From: Microbacterium foliorum
GTDB taxonomy: Bacteria > Actinomycetota > Actinomycetes > Actinomycetales > Microbacteriaceae
DNA length: 64,000 nt
Assembly: GCF_003367705.1 (NCBI RefSeq)
Contig: NZ_CP031425.1
Location: forward strand, 2,542,001 to 2,606,000
Reading direction: 5' to 3'
The stretch's first letter is position 1. Each line of letters opens with the position of its first letter. The translations under genes were made by a program, and so were the position numbers. The notes below the pieces were generated by a model. The model saw only the letters and a program-made list of their open reading frames with translations, was not told the DNA's origin and made no database searches. Positions 1-9,246 of this stretch are shown in pieces.

Positions 1-1415
1 TTGCCGTCTTCGATCGAGCGGACCGAGCGGATGTGGCTCTGGTCGCTGACCGCGCTCAGTGCACGGATCGCGGTCTCGACGGTCTGGCCGAGGTCGTCGG
101 CATCCATCGACAGCGCGATGTTCATCGAGCCCAGGTTGCAGGAGATGTCCTTGCCGATCTGGTCGTACGACAGGTCGTCGTTGTACGTGGTCGGCGTGTT
201 CACCTGCAGGATCTCGCTGCAGAGGTTGGACATGTTGATGCGGCCCTTGATCGGGTTCGCCTTGTTCACCGTGTCCTCGAACATGATGTACGGGTAGCCC
301 GACTCGAACTGGATCTCGGCGATCGTCTGGAAGAACTCGCGCGCGTTGATCTTCGTCTTCTTGATACGCGGGTCGTCGACCATCTCGCGGTACTTCTCGG
401 TCACCGAGATGTCGCCGAAGGGAACGCCGTAGACCTTCTCGACGTCGTAGGGCGAGAAGAGGTACATGTCCTCGCCGTTCTTGGCGAGCTCGAACGTGAT
501 GTCGGGCACGACGACGCCGAGCGACAGCGTCTTGATGCGGATCTTCTCGTCGGCGTTCTCACGCTTCGTGTCGAGGAAGCGCATGATGTCGGGGTGGTGC
601 GCGTTGAGGTACACCGCACCGGCGCCCTGACGGGCACCGAGCTGGTTGGCGTAGCTGAAGCTGTCTTCGAGCAGCTTCATCACGGGGATGATGCCCGAGG
701 ACTGGTTCTCGATCTGCTTGATCGGCGCGCCGGCCTCGCGGATGTTCGAGAGCAGCAGCGCCACGCCGCCGCCGCGCTTGGAGAGCTGGAGGGCGGAGTT
801 GATGCCGCGGGCGATCGACTCCATGTTGTCTTCGATGCGCAGCAGGAAGCAGCTGACGAGCTCGCCGCGCTGCGCCTTGCCCGAGTTGAGGAACGTCGGG
901 GTCGCGGGCTGGAAGCGGCCGGAGATGATCTCCTCGACGAGGTCGACCGCGAGCTTCTCGTCGCCGCCCGCGAGACCGAGGGCCGTCATGACGACGCGAT
1001 CCTCGAAGCGCTCGAGGTAGCGCTTGCCGTCGAACGTCTTGAGCGTGTAGCTCGTGTAGTACTTGAAGGCGCCGAGGAAGGTCTCGAAGCGGAACTTCTT
1101 GCCGTAGGCGAGGTCGTTGAGCTTCTGGATGAACTCCATCGAGTACTGCTCGATGACCGCCGGCTCGTAGTACTCCTTCTCGACCAGGTAGTCGAGACGC
1201 TCCTTGAGGGAGTGGAAGAACACGGTGTTCTGGTTGACGTGCTGCAGGAAGTACTCGCGTGCAGCACGCTTGTCGGCGTCGAACTGGATCTTGCCGTTCG
1301 CGTCGTACAGGTTCAGCATCGCGTTGAGCGCGTGATAGTCGAGCCCCTCGTAGCTGGGGTTCATCTTGAAGGCGACCGTCTCGGTCACTGCCTGCTCGTC
1401 AACTGTGCTGTCCAC
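1..1415 (-). CDS. nrdE: Class Ib ribonucleotide reductase alpha subunit NrdE (3' end cut by window)
   Basis: Catalytic subunit of the aerobic manganese/iron class Ib ribonucleotide reductase, which reduces NDPs to dNDPs. About 471 N-terminal residues are present of a family length near 700. The N-terminal domain begins with a [12 protein letters not shown] block. Typical R1 motifs follow: the redox-Cys segment LVSCFLL and the radical-Cys segment SNLCSEI near residue 397. It is the last visible gene of nrdH-nrdI-nrdE. The GTG at 1415 gives a 31-base overlap with nrdI. A second GTG at 1388 would give a GTGA four-base overlap and is an equally reasonable start. nrdF would be expected further downstream, outside the window. 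Confidence 0.95.
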   Translation of the reverse strand, partial: MDSTVDEQAVTETVAFKMNPSYEGLDYHALNAMLNLYDANGKIQFDADKRAAREYFLQHVNQNTVFFHSLKERLDYLVEKEYYEPAVIEQYSMEFIQKLNDLAYGKKFRFETFLGAFKYYTSYTLKTFDGKRYLERFEDRVVMTALGLAGGDEKLAVDLVEEIISGRFQPATPTFLNSGKAQRGELVSCFLLRIEDNMESIARGINSALQLSKRGGGVALLLSNIREAGAPIKQIENQSSGIIPVMKLLEDSFSYANQLGARQGAGAVYLNAHHPDIMRFLDTKRENADEKIRIKTLSLGVVVPDITFELAKNGEDMYLFSPYDVEKVYGVPFGDISVTEKYREMVDDPRIKKTKINAREFFQTIAEIQFESGYPYIMFEDTVNKANPIKGRINMSNLCSEILQVNTPTTYNDDLSYDQIGKDISCNLGSMNIALSMDADDLGQTVETAIRALSAVSDQSHIRSVRSIEDG

Positions 1416-1834
1416 TGATGTTCCAATCCGTCGCTCACGCGATCCACGTCATCTTGTGTGCCGAATATCTCCAGCCGGTACAAGTGAGGCACGTGGCACT
1501 TGCGGCTGATGATGTCACCGGCGAGACAGAACGACTCGCCGAAGTTGGTGTTGCCCGCGGAGATCACTCCGCGGATGTGGCGCCGGTTGCGCTCGTCGTT
1601 GAGGAACCGGATCACCTGTTTGGGCACGGCACCTCGCTCGACGCCGCGTCCCTCACCCCCGCCGTAGGTGGGAGTGATCAGCACGAAGGGCTCGTCGACG
1701 ACGAGATCATCCTGCTGCCGGAGAAGGGGGATGCGGCGGGCCGGGAGCCCGAGCTTCTCGACGAAGCGGGCGGTGTTGCCCGACGCGCTCGAGAAGTAGA
1801 CCAGGAGCGGCGCAGCGGTCGCGACGGCGCTCAT
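1385..1834 (-). CDS. nrdI: NrdI flavodoxin-like protein
   Basis: NrdI is a small flavoprotein that supplies the oxidant for assembling the Mn2-tyrosyl radical cofactor of NrdF. The 149-residue protein shows the flavodoxin phosphate loop [10 protein letters not shown] near residue 18, the [11 protein letters not shown] loop and the [12 protein letters not shown] segment near the FMN. Length is normal for the family. It lies 6 nt after nrdH and overlaps the start of nrdE, so the three are probably one transcript. Confidence 0.95.
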   Translation of the reverse strand: MSAVATAAPLLVYFSSASGNTARFVEKLGLPARRIPLLRQQDDLVVDEPFVLITPTYGGGEGRGVERGAVPKQVIRFLNDERNRRHIRGVISAGNTNFGESFCLAGDIISRKCHVPHLYRLEIFGTQDDVDRVSDGLEHQWTAQLTSRQ

Positions 1835-1840
1835 GGCGGA

Positions 1841-2074
1841 TCAGGCCAGACGCGAGGCGAGCTCGTCGATCTTGTCGGGACGGAAGCCCGACCAGTGGCC
1901 CTCATCCGTCACGACGACGGGTGCCTGCATGTAGCCGAGCGACTTGACCTGCTCGAGGGCTGCCGGATCCTCCGACAGGTCGAGGATCTCGTACTCGATG
2001 CCCTTGGCGTCGAGCGCCCGGTAGGTGGCGTTGCACTGAACGCAGGACGGCTTCGTGTAGACCGTGATCGACAT
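1841..2074 (-). CDS. nrdH: NrdH glutaredoxin-like electron donor
   Basis: NrdH is the dedicated redoxin that re-reduces NrdE after each turnover. The 77-residue protein starts ITVYTKPSCVQC and carries the CVQC dithiol. The start at 2074 is preferred over an in-frame ATG at 2113 because GAGGGGAAG sits about 7 nt before it and the family begins at this point. It is the first gene of nrdHIE, downstream of two NrdR-like boxes. Confidence 0.95.
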   Translation of the reverse strand: MSITVYTKPSCVQCNATYRALDAKGIEYEILDLSEDPAALEQVKSLGYMQAPVVVTDEGHWSGFRPDKIDELASRLA

Positions 2075-2149
2075 CTTTTCGCTTCCCCTCAAATCTCTGG
2101 CCCGGTTGTTCATCGGGTGTTTTTCCGGCAGACCCTCACCAGGATCTCA

Positions 2150-2197
2150 ATACTACATATAGGTACGGACATTCAGAGTGACCACTAGGGGTAGTAG
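2150..2197 (-). promoter_or_regulatory. Tandem NrdR-box-like palindromes upstream of nrdH
   Basis: The first box core at 2153-2162 reads CTATATGTAG on the minus strand, one base from the NrdR core CWATATATWG. The second at 2185-2194 has intact CTA/TAG ends with a G-rich centre. The two cores are 32 bp apart, matching the roughly three-turn spacing of paired NrdR boxes. They overlap an A/T-rich stretch with a TAGTAT hexamer. NrdR repression of nrdHIE is inferred. Confidence 0.7.
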
Positions 2198-2211
2198 TTA
2201 CATCCGTGTAG

Positions 2212-2384
2212 TTTTCCACCGCTCTCCACTGATACAACACAGGTTCTCCACCGTTTCTTCCACAGGTGCGGCCCCTCCGGCGACGTCGTCGAACCGCGTG
2301 AAATCGCGGCTGGGAAGCACCTGTGAGGGATCTATCCACAGGGGGCAGGTTACGAGGGGCCTCGGACATCCGAGTTTCTGTGGA
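2212..2384. promoter_or_regulatory. Cluster of TCCAC motifs (DnaA-box-like) in the nrdH/MFS intergenic region
   Basis: Six copies of TCCAC occur at 2215, 2225, 2247, 2259, 2335 and (inverted) 2380. The first four are 10, 22 and 12 bp apart, near helical phasing. The copy at 2332-2340 (CTATCCACA) is one base from the DnaA box TTATCCACA; the others are weaker. DnaA control of ribonucleotide reductase is known in other bacteria, but here it is inference. The rest of this 389-base gap holds the NrdR-like boxes and the MFS promoter. Confidence 0.35.
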
Positions 2385-2451
2385 ATCGACGTCTCGGCGT
2401 GTCGCGGCGTGTCGGCGCGGAGCCGCCTCGCCGCGCGTCCGCGCCGCCCGG

Positions 2452-2457
2452 TAACGT
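2452..2457 (+). promoter_or_regulatory. Candidate leaderless -10 (TAACGT) for the MFS gene
   Basis: TAACGT ends 6 nt before the GTG start at 2464 and no Shine-Dalgarno is visible, so transcription would begin at or next to the start codon. Confidence 0.45.
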
Positions 2458-2463
2458 TGACCC

Positions 2464-3672
2464 GTGGCGGGATATCGGGACCTTCTTCGCACGCCCGGAG
2501 TGGCGCGCATGATCGCTGCACAGCTGACCGCGCGGTTCCCGAACGGGATGACATCGCTCGCGATCCTCCTGCACGTGGAGCAGCAGACCGGCTCGTACGG
2601 ATCCGCCGGCCTCGTGCTCGCCGCCACCAGCGTGGGACAGGCCGTCGCCGGGCCCATCACCAGCAGATGGATGGGCGCGTGGGGCATGCGCCGCGTGCTC
2701 ACCCTCACCCTCGCCGTCTGCGCGATCGCCGTGCTGGGCCTCGCGCTGCTCCCTCTGAACGTTCCCGGCTACATGGTGCTCGGCATGATCGCAGGCCTCT
2801 CGACACCACCGGTCCAGTCGGCGGTGCGCACCATCTACCCGAAGCTCGTGAACGCGAAGCAGCTCACCCCGCTGTTCTCCCTGGACGCCTCGCTGCAGGA
2901 GATCATCTGGGTCCTCGCTCCGGTCGTGATCACCCTGGTCTCGACGCAGGTCGGCACCTCGGAGGGCCTGCTCCTCGTCGTGATCGTGCTCGTGGGCGGT
3001 GGAGCGTGGTTCATCCTCTCCCCCGAAGTCGGCCGCGTGCGCATCCCCCGCAGTCGCAACGCGTTCGGCAAGGTCGTGCTGAAGCCGCCGGTGCTCCTCG
3101 CCACCGTGATCGGCTTCCTCCTGATCGGCGCCTGCTCGGCGGTCGAGGTCGGAGTCGTCGCGACCTTCGAGCACGGCAGCCTCGCGGCGGGGCTCGTGCT
3201 CGCCGTCTTCTCGGTCGGCAGCCTCGCCGGCGGACTCTCGTTCGGGCACATCCCGATCGGACCGTGGGCGATGGCGCGCCGCCTCGCGATCGTCACGGTC
3301 GGTCTCGCACTGACGATGGTCTCGCTCGACGTGTTCTGGCTGGGCGGCACGCTGGTGCTCGCCGGCATCGGCATCGCCCCGGCACTCGCCGTGCTGTTCG
3401 CGATCACCACTGCGAGCGTGAAGTTCAGCGAGACCGCCGAGGCGTTCGGCTGGGCGGGCACCGGCCAGCTCATCGGCGCCGCGGCGGGCTCGGCCGTGGC
3501 CGGGTTCCTCGTCGACGCGACCGATCCCCGTGGCGCGTACCTCGCGGCCACGCTGTTCGCCGCGGCAGGCCTGGCCGTCTCCATCGTGTTCGTCAGGTCG
3601 TTCCCCGATCTGCGCGGTCGGGACGCGAGCCCCCACCCCGACACCGAGCCCGTGGCGGTCACGCCGTCCTGA
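2464..3672 (+). CDS. MFS transporter
   Basis: A 402-residue integral membrane protein with about 12 hydrophobic segments and two similar halves, typical of the major facilitator superfamily. The central loop (RIPRSRNAFGKVVLK, near residue 200) separates the halves. The TSRWMGAWGMRRVL stretch near residue 70 corresponds to the loop 2-3 region. Substrate cannot be read from the sequence; a drug or metabolite exporter is the usual default. It begins with GTG and has no clear ribosome site but a TANNNT hexamer 6 nt upstream. Its C-terminus is a short hydrophilic tail. Confidence 0.8.
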   Translation: MAGYRDLLRTPGVARMIAAQLTARFPNGMTSLAILLHVEQQTGSYGSAGLVLAATSVGQAVAGPITSRWMGAWGMRRVLTLTLAVCAIAVLGLALLPLNVPGYMVLGMIAGLSTPPVQSAVRTIYPKLVNAKQLTPLFSLDASLQEIIWVLAPVVITLVSTQVGTSEGLLLVVIVLVGGGAWFILSPEVGRVRIPRSRNAFGKVVLKPPVLLATVIGFLLIGACSAVEVGVVATFEHGSLAAGLVLAVFSVGSLAGGLSFGHIPIGPWAMARRLAIVTVGLALTMVSLDVFWLGGTLVLAGIGIAPALAVLFAITTASVKFSETAEAFGWAGTGQLIGAAAGSAVAGFLVDATDPRGAYLAATLFAAAGLAVSIVFVRSFPDLRGRDASPHPDTEPVAVTPS

Positions 3673-3698
3673 CCCGCCGCCGCGCCGTGTCCCGGTCG

Positions 3699-3704
3699 TA
3701 GGCT
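3699..3704 (+). promoter_or_regulatory. Candidate leaderless -10 (TAGGCT) for the hydrolase
   Basis: TAGGCT ends 6 nt before the ATG at 3711, the arrangement seen at several starts in this window. Confidence 0.45.
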
Positions 3705-3710
3705 GAGAGC

Positions 3711-4469
3711 ATGGCCGCACCGCTCACCCTCCCCCGCATCAGCTGGGGTGATCCCGCCTCGGATCGCCGCATCCTCCTCGTGCATGGACTGGGCTCGTCC
3801 GGCGCCCTCATGTGGCGTGTGGGCGCCGCCCTCGCCGAGAGCGGATGGCATGCGACGGCGATCGACCTGCGCGGCCACGGCGATGCACCGCGAGCGCTCG
3901 ACTACTCGGTCGCGGCCTACGCGGCGGACCTCGCCGCGACGCTCCCCGACGGCGGCGGCTCCTGGGATGCGGTGGTCGGCCACTCGCTCGGCGGAGCCGC
4001 GAGCACGGTCGCCGCGGCATCCGCCCCCACCTGGACCCGCAGACTCGTGCTGTGGGATCCGGCGATCCTCATCGACGGACGGGACGCGGCCGTCGTGCGT
4101 CGGAGCCAGGAACGCGCCTTCGCCGACAACAGGGTGGAGCTGGTGCGGCAGGAGCATCCGCAGTGGCATCCACAGGATGCCGAGCTCAAGGTCGACGCGG
4201 TGCGTCGAGCGAGCGCCTGGGCCGTCGAGCAGACGAGCGTGCAGAACACGCCCTGGGATGTCACGGCCGACGCCGCGCGACTCACGGTGCCCACGCACGT
4301 GATCGGCGCGGACCCCGCCGTCTACAGCATCCTCACCGGAGACCTCGCGGACGCCGTGCTCGACGCCAATCCGCTGATCACCATGTCGGTGGTCGCCGGT
4401 GCCGGACACTCCCTGCACCGCGACAGACCGGAGGAGACGCTCCGCCAGCTCGAGGAGGCTCTCTCGTGA
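3711..4469 (+). CDS. Alpha/beta-fold hydrolase
   Basis: A 252-residue alpha/beta hydrolase. HGLGSSG near residue 25 forms the oxyanion-hole loop, GHSLGG carries the nucleophile Ser92, and the C-terminal GAGHSLHRD holds the catalytic His near residue 235. The RGHGDA strand-loop is typical. The substrate is unknown; esters, lactones or thioesters are possible. It overlaps the next gene by four bases (GTGA), so the two are translationally coupled. Confidence 0.85.
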   Translation: MAAPLTLPRISWGDPASDRRILLVHGLGSSGALMWRVGAALAESGWHATAIDLRGHGDAPRALDYSVAAYAADLAATLPDGGGSWDAVVGHSLGGAASTVAAASAPTWTRRLVLWDPAILIDGRDAAVVRRSQERAFADNRVELVRQEHPQWHPQDAELKVDAVRRASAWAVEQTSVQNTPWDVTADAARLTVPTHVIGADPAVYSILTGDLADAVLDANPLITMSVVAGAGHSLHRDRPEETLRQLEEALS

Positions 4470-5626
4470 ACCCGTTCGACCCCACCGTGCACCTGCCCGA
4501 CGAGCTGCTCGAGCGGATCCGCGAGCGGGCGCCGATCCATGACCGCGACAACACCTTCCCCGAACAGGATCTCGAGGAGCTGCGCGCCGCGGGATACCTG
4601 TCGATCCTCGTGCCCGCCGCGCGCGGCGGCGCGGGGCTGAGCCTGGCTCAGGCGGCGATACTGCAGCAGCGCCTCGCCTCGGCGGCGCCGGCGACGGCGC
4701 TCGCGATCAACATGCACCTCGTCTGGACCGGGGTCGCCAAGGTGTTCTCCGACCGGGGCGTCCCCGGCTTGGAGTTCGTGCAGGACGGCGCGGTCGCCGG
4801 CGAGGTGTTCGCCTTCGGCATCAGCGAAGCGGGCAACGACCTCGTGCTCTTCGGCAGCGACACCGAGGCGGCGCCGACGGCGGACGGCGGCTACGCCTTC
4901 ACCGGCACGAAGATCTTCACCTCACTCGCGCCGGTCTGGACGAAGCTCGGACTGCACGGCCTCGACACGACGAGCCCCGATGCCCCGAAGCTCGTGTTCG
5001 CGTTCGTCGAGCGCACCGACGCGATCACGACGAGCGACGACTGGGACACCCTCGGCATGCGCGCGACGCAGAGCCGCACGACCCGCCTGAACGGCGCCGT
5101 CGCGGATGCCGCGCACGTCGTCCGCCGCATCGACGCGGGACCCGGTCCCGACCCCATCGTCTTCGGGATCTTCTCGGTGTTCGAGATCCTGCTCGCTTCG
5201 GTGTACACCGGCATCGCGCGTCGCGCGATCGACCTCGCCGTGCACGCCGCCTCGTCGCGCCGATCCAAGAAGACGGGTGCGGCATACAGTCAGGACCCCG
5301 ACATCCGCTGGCGCATCGCCGACATGGGACTCGCCTACGACGCGCTCCCCCCTCAGATCGCCGCGCTCGCCCGCGACGTCGACGAGCGCGTCGACAACGG
5401 CGCCCGCTGGTTCGTCCTGCTGTCGGGGGTCAAGCATCGCGCGATCACCATGGCGAAGCACGTCGTCGACCAGGCGATGCTGGTCGGGGGCGGCGGATCG
5501 TACTTCTCCTCGAACGAGCTCTCCCGGCTCTACCGCGACGTCCTGGCGGGAGCCTTCCACCCCTCCGACCCCGAATCCGCGCACGCGACGGCCGCGAGTG
5601 CCTGGCTGGGTCCACTCGAGAGCTGA
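4466..5626 (+). CDS. Acyl-CoA dehydrogenase family flavoprotein
   Basis: A 386-residue protein of the acyl-CoA dehydrogenase superfamily. It has the N-terminal helical domain (GGAGLSLAQAAILQQRLA), the beta domain with GYAFTGTKIFTS, and a C-terminal four-helix region. The start is GTG at 4466, with GAGGAGG 8 nt upstream and a four-base overlap with the hydrolase. A Glu in the usual catalytic position could not be assigned by eye, so the reaction (dehydrogenase or a flavin monooxygenase-like activity) is open. Pairing with a hydrolase suggests breakdown of an acyl compound. Confidence 0.8.
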   Translation: MNPFDPTVHLPDELLERIRERAPIHDRDNTFPEQDLEELRAAGYLSILVPAARGGAGLSLAQAAILQQRLASAAPATALAINMHLVWTGVAKVFSDRGVPGLEFVQDGAVAGEVFAFGISEAGNDLVLFGSDTEAAPTADGGYAFTGTKIFTSLAPVWTKLGLHGLDTTSPDAPKLVFAFVERTDAITTSDDWDTLGMRATQSRTTRLNGAVADAAHVVRRIDAGPGPDPIVFGIFSVFEILLASVYTGIARRAIDLAVHAASSRRSKKTGAAYSQDPDIRWRIADMGLAYDALPPQIAALARDVDERVDNGARWFVLLSGVKHRAITMAKHVVDQAMLVGGGGSYFSSNELSRLYRDVLAGAFHPSDPESAHATAASAWLGPLES

Positions 5627-5706
5627 GCTTCCGGTTTCACGACTGCGCGGCCATTCGCTCTGCGGAATCAGTTGAAGAGCACGGCCTGGAGTGCGAAGAT
5701 CGCATC

Positions 5707-6174
5707 ATGCCGCAGTCGAAGAAGCACCCTCCGCTGGATGCCGTCGCGAAGACGATCATCGAGCTGCTCCAGGAGGACGGGCGGCGCTCGTACTCCGACA
5801 TCGGCCGAGAGGTCGGCCTGAGCGAGGCCGCGGTGCGCCAGCGCGTGCAGCGCCTGACCGAGTCCGGGGTGATGCAGATCGTGGCCGTCACCGACCCGAT
5901 GCAGCTGGGCTTCCCGCGTCAGGCCATGATCGGCATCCGCGTGTCCGGCGACACCCGCGTCGTCGCGGAGCAGATCGCCGAGATCGCCGCGATCGACTAC
6001 GTCGTCATCACGGTCGGCTCCTTCGACATCCTCGCCGAGGTGGTGTGCGAGGACGACGAGGACCTCCTCGCGATGATCAACGACCACATCCGCCCGATCG
6101 ACGGTGTGCTGTCGACCGAGACCTTCATCTACGCCAAGCTGCAGAAGCAGCTCTACAACTGGGGGACCAGATGA
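5707..6174 (+). CDS. Lrp/AsnC family transcriptional regulator
   Basis: A 155-residue regulator. It has an N-terminal winged HTH (RSYSDIGREVGLSEAAVRQRVQRL, about residues 27-50) and a C-terminal RAM ligand-binding domain (GDTRVVAEQIAEI). Lrp proteins sense amino acids. It overlaps the following aminotransferase by ATGA, so it probably controls its own operon in response to the amino acid or amine substrate. Confidence 0.9.
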   Translation: MPQSKKHPPLDAVAKTIIELLQEDGRRSYSDIGREVGLSEAAVRQRVQRLTESGVMQIVAVTDPMQLGFPRQAMIGIRVSGDTRVVAEQIAEIAAIDYVVITVGSFDILAEVVCEDDEDLLAMINDHIRPIDGVLSTETFIYAKLQKQLYNWGTR

Positions 6175-7565
6175 GCACGCACCGCACGACTCCGTCCGAG
6201 GCCGAGCTCCAGGCCATGGCCAAGGATCACCTCTGGATGCACTTCACGCGCCAGTCGACGATGGAGAAGAGCGGTGTGCCGATCATCGTCAAGGGCGACG
6301 GGCACCGCATCTGGGATTCGAAGGGCAAGGAGTACTTCGATGGGCTCGCGGGCCTGTTCGTGGTGAACGCGGGCCACGGGCGACGCCGTCTGGCGGAGGC
6401 CGCGGCGGCGCAGGCATCCGAGCTCTCCTTCTTCCCGCTCTGGTCGTACGCGCACCCCGCGGCGATCGAGCTCGCCGACCGGCTGGCCGACGAGGCGCCG
6501 GGCGACCTCAACCGCGTGTTCTTCTCGACCGGCGGCGGCGAGGCGGTCGAGACGGCGTTCAAGCTCGCGAAGCACTACTGGAAGCTGATGGGCAAGCCCA
6601 CCAAGCACAAGGTGATCTCCCGGTCGGTCGCCTACCACGGCACCCCGCAGGGCGCCCTCGCGATCACCGGCATCCCGGCGATGAAGTCGATGTTCGAGCC
6701 GGTGACGCCCGGCGGTTTCCGCGTGCCGAACACCAACTTCTACCGGGCGGCCGAGATGGGTGGCCCGAGCGACGATCTCGAGGCCTTCGGCCGCTGGGCC
6801 GCCGACCGCATCGAGGAGATGATCCTGTTCGAGGGCGCCGACACCGTCGCCGCCGTCTTCCTCGAGCCGGTGCAGAACTCGGGCGGATGCTTCCCGCCCC
6901 CTCCCGGCTACTTCGCCAGAGTGCGCGAGATCTGCGACCGGCACGACGTGCTCCTGGTCTCCGACGAGGTGATCTGCGCGTTCGGACGCCTCGGCCACAC
7001 CTTCGCGTGCACGGGCCTGGGCTATGTGCCCGACATGATCACGTGCGCCAAGGGAATGACGAGCGGATACTCCCCCATCGGCGCCACGGTGATCAGCGAC
7101 CGGATCTACGAGCCCTTCTCGAAGGGCGATGTGTCGTTCCCGCACGGCTACACCTTCGGAGGCCACCCCGTCTCGGCCGCCGTGGCTCTGGAGAACCTCG
7201 CGATCTTCGATGAGGAGGGCCTGAACGCGCACGTGCGCGAGAACTCCCCGCTCTTCCGTGCCGAGCTCGAGACCCTGCTCGACCTGCCCATCGTCGGCGA
7301 CGTGCGCGGCGACGGATACTTCTTCGGCATCGAGCTGGTGAAGGACAAGGGCACCAGGGAGACGTTCGACGACGACGAGTCCGAGCGGCTGCTGCGGGGC
7401 TTCCTCTCCCCCGCGCTGTTCGAGGCCGGGCTCTACTGCCGTGCTGACGACCGCGGAGATCCCGTGATCCAGCTCGCTCCACCGCTGACGATCGGCCCGG
7501 CCGAATTCCGCGAGATCACGCAGATCCTTCGCGGGGTGCTCTCGGAGGCCCAGTCGGTTCTGTAG
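6171..7565 (+). CDS. Class III aminotransferase (omega-amino acid:pyruvate type)
   Basis: A 464-residue PLP enzyme of the omega-aminotransferase group. SDEVICAFGRLG holds the Asp that binds the pyridine nitrogen, and CAKGMTSGYSPIG holds the Schiff-base Lys. STGGGEAVETAFKLA near residue 120 binds the PLP phosphate. Likely substrates are beta-alanine, beta-aminoisobutyrate, putrescine or GABA with pyruvate as acceptor. The ATG at 6171 overlaps the stop of the Lrp gene. A second class III enzyme lies 3 kb away next to a semialdehyde dehydrogenase, supporting a shared amine-catabolic role. Confidence 0.9.
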   Translation: MSTHRTTPSEAELQAMAKDHLWMHFTRQSTMEKSGVPIIVKGDGHRIWDSKGKEYFDGLAGLFVVNAGHGRRRLAEAAAAQASELSFFPLWSYAHPAAIELADRLADEAPGDLNRVFFSTGGGEAVETAFKLAKHYWKLMGKPTKHKVISRSVAYHGTPQGALAITGIPAMKSMFEPVTPGGFRVPNTNFYRAAEMGGPSDDLEAFGRWAADRIEEMILFEGADTVAAVFLEPVQNSGGCFPPPPGYFARVREICDRHDVLLVSDEVICAFGRLGHTFACTGLGYVPDMITCAKGMTSGYSPIGATVISDRIYEPFSKGDVSFPHGYTFGGHPVSAAVALENLAIFDEEGLNAHVRENSPLFRAELETLLDLPIVGDVRGDGYFFGIELVKDKGTRETFDDDESERLLRGFLSPALFEAGLYCRADDRGDPVIQLAPPLTIGPAEFREITQILRGVLSEAQSVL

Positions 7566-7604
7566 ACCTGGGGCGTCGGCCCGACAGTCTCGGGGCGGGG
7601 CGTG

Positions 7605-9146
7605 TCAGGCCGGCGGCGAGGTGCGGCGGCGCGCGAGAAGAGCCAGGTGCAACGCCGCGATCGTCTCGCCGTCATCGAGGTCGGCGCCCAGCAGATCGCC
7701 GATCAGCGTGAGCCGCTGATAGAAGACGGACCGCGACAGGTGACTCGCTGCGGCAGCCGCGGAACGGTTGCCGGGGTGGGCGACGAGGGCGGCGAGCACG
7801 TCGAGCAGGTCGCCGCGGCGCTCGCGATCGTGCGCGACGACGGGCGCCAGCATCCGCTCGCTGTGCGCGAGCAGGCGGTGGTCGTCGCGCAGCGACGCGA
7901 CGAAGCGCTCCAGCGGGCGGTCGTCCACCCGCCGCACGCGCGGGCCGGCGTCCGCACGGTCGCTCCCGGCCAGATCACGCGCAGCCCGCACCGAGGCGAG
8001 CAGCCCCAACACGTCATCCGCCGCGGGTCCGACGAAGACCGTGCGGTCGGGACCGACGAGGTCGGCGGCCAGCGCATCCGTCAGCGGAACGGATGCCGGC
8101 AGCGACAGCAGCGCGACATCGTCGCCGCCCACCGGCGCGGCGACCACCGCGACCCCGGCCTGCGCCGCGCGATACGCGAGCTGCACCGCAGGTTCTGTAC
8201 CGCGCGCCACGATCCCGTGGCAGTGCCGCCCCGTGAGCATGAGCCCGCTGGTCGCGAGGCGGGCCTCGATGTCATCCGGACTCGCGAAGCGCGCGCCCAG
8301 CAGATCATCGATGAGGCCGCGCTGGGCGAGCAGAGACCACTCGGAGTCACCGCCGTCTGCGAGACATCCGAAGGCGAGGGCTGTGGCCCCCTGTTCGAGC
8401 ACGGTGAGACGCCCGGCCGGATGCACGGGTCCGGGCAGCGCGAGCAGTGTCCCCCACCGCACGCCGCGCGCCTGCACCGGCACCCGGTCAGCGACGCGGA
8501 GCTGTGCGAGCGCCTCGGCGACCGGCATCCGCAGGGTCTCGTGGGCGATCACCTCGCGAGCCAGGTTCTCGAGCACGACGGGGGCACCGAGCGCGCGCGC
8601 CGTCTCGGCGACCACGACGTCGGCCGGGGCTCCCCGCAGGCTCAGCGCCGTGAAGAGCTCGTGCAGGTGCTGGCGCTCGCGCAGCGCCATGGTCTGCGCG
8701 GCGATCAGCGCCCGGTGCACGGCCTCGGTGACGGCGACGAACTTGACCTCGCTGGTCAGCGCGATCAGGGCGAGCCCACGCTCCGCGCACACCTCGACGA
8801 CGGCCTCGGGGATGCGTGCCTGGCCGGAGCCGAGCTCGACCACGACCCCCGCGATCCCGGCCTGACACAGCCCGACGGCGAAGTCCCGCAGCTCCTCGGG
8901 GGCGGTCGGCCAGCCTGCCCCGGTGCTGAGCAGCAGCTCCCCGCCGTCGAGCAGGCGGGCGACGCCGACGCTGTCGGACACATGCACCCAGCGCACGGCG
9001 GCATCGAGGGCTGCGCCACCGACGAGCACCTCCGGAACACCGGCCTGCAGCACGGGCTCGGCGAGCACATCCGCCACCGTGAGCAGTGCGTCGTCGCGCG
9101 TCGGACGATCTGTCCGAATGAAGCGAAAGTCCTGACGGTCTGACAT
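7605..9146 (-). CDS. PucR family transcriptional regulator
   Basis: A 513-residue regulator with the three-part PucR layout. The N-terminal PucR domain is LTVADVLAEPVLQAGVPEVL, near residue 20. A central GGDEF-like domain and a C-terminal HTH_30 follow (NRSAAAAASHLSRSVFYQRL, near residue 470). The start follows GAGGGGATCGCG. PucR proteins often activate catabolic operons lying next to them; here mmsA and the second aminotransferase are divergent, with a perfect inverted repeat between. Confidence 0.92.
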   Translation of the reverse strand: MSDRQDFRFIRTDRPTRDDALLTVADVLAEPVLQAGVPEVLVGGAALDAAVRWVHVSDSVGVARLLDGGELLLSTGAGWPTAPEELRDFAVGLCQAGIAGVVVELGSGQARIPEAVVEVCAERGLALIALTSEVKFVAVTEAVHRALIAAQTMALRERQHLHELFTALSLRGAPADVVVAETARALGAPVVLENLAREVIAHETLRMPVAEALAQLRVADRVPVQARGVRWGTLLALPGPVHPAGRLTVLEQGATALAFGCLADGGDSEWSLLAQRGLIDDLLGARFASPDDIEARLATSGLMLTGRHCHGIVARGTEPAVQLAYRAAQAGVAVVAAPVGGDDVALLSLPASVPLTDALAADLVGPDRTVFVGPAADDVLGLLASVRAARDLAGSDRADAGPRVRRVDDRPLERFVASLRDDHRLLAHSERMLAPVVAHDRERRGDLLDVLAALVAHPGNRSAAAAASHLSRSVFYQRLTLIGDLLGADLDDGETIAALHLALLARRRTSPPA

Positions 9147-9191
9147 CGCGATCCCCTCGTTCAGTCTGTGATCATGGAGAAACGCAAGCCT

Positions 9192-9217
9192 ATCGAACGC
9201 CGGTCAGAGTGTTCGAT
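9192..9217. promoter_or_regulatory. Inverted repeat in the PucR/mmsA divergent promoter
   Basis: Perfect 7-bp arms ATCGAAC (9192-9198) and GTTCGAT (9211-9217) with a 12-bp spacer, centre to centre 19 bp. The position 30-55 bp before mmsA suggests an operator for the PucR protein; binding is inferred. Confidence 0.45.
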
Positions 9218-9246
9218 CGCTCATTCTCAGCCCTCGGAGGAACATC

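Noticed and set aside
33..1418. 461-codon plus-strand open frame opposite nrdE
   Set aside because: It is antisense to a clearly recognised NrdE and its composition reflects high-GC third positions of that gene.
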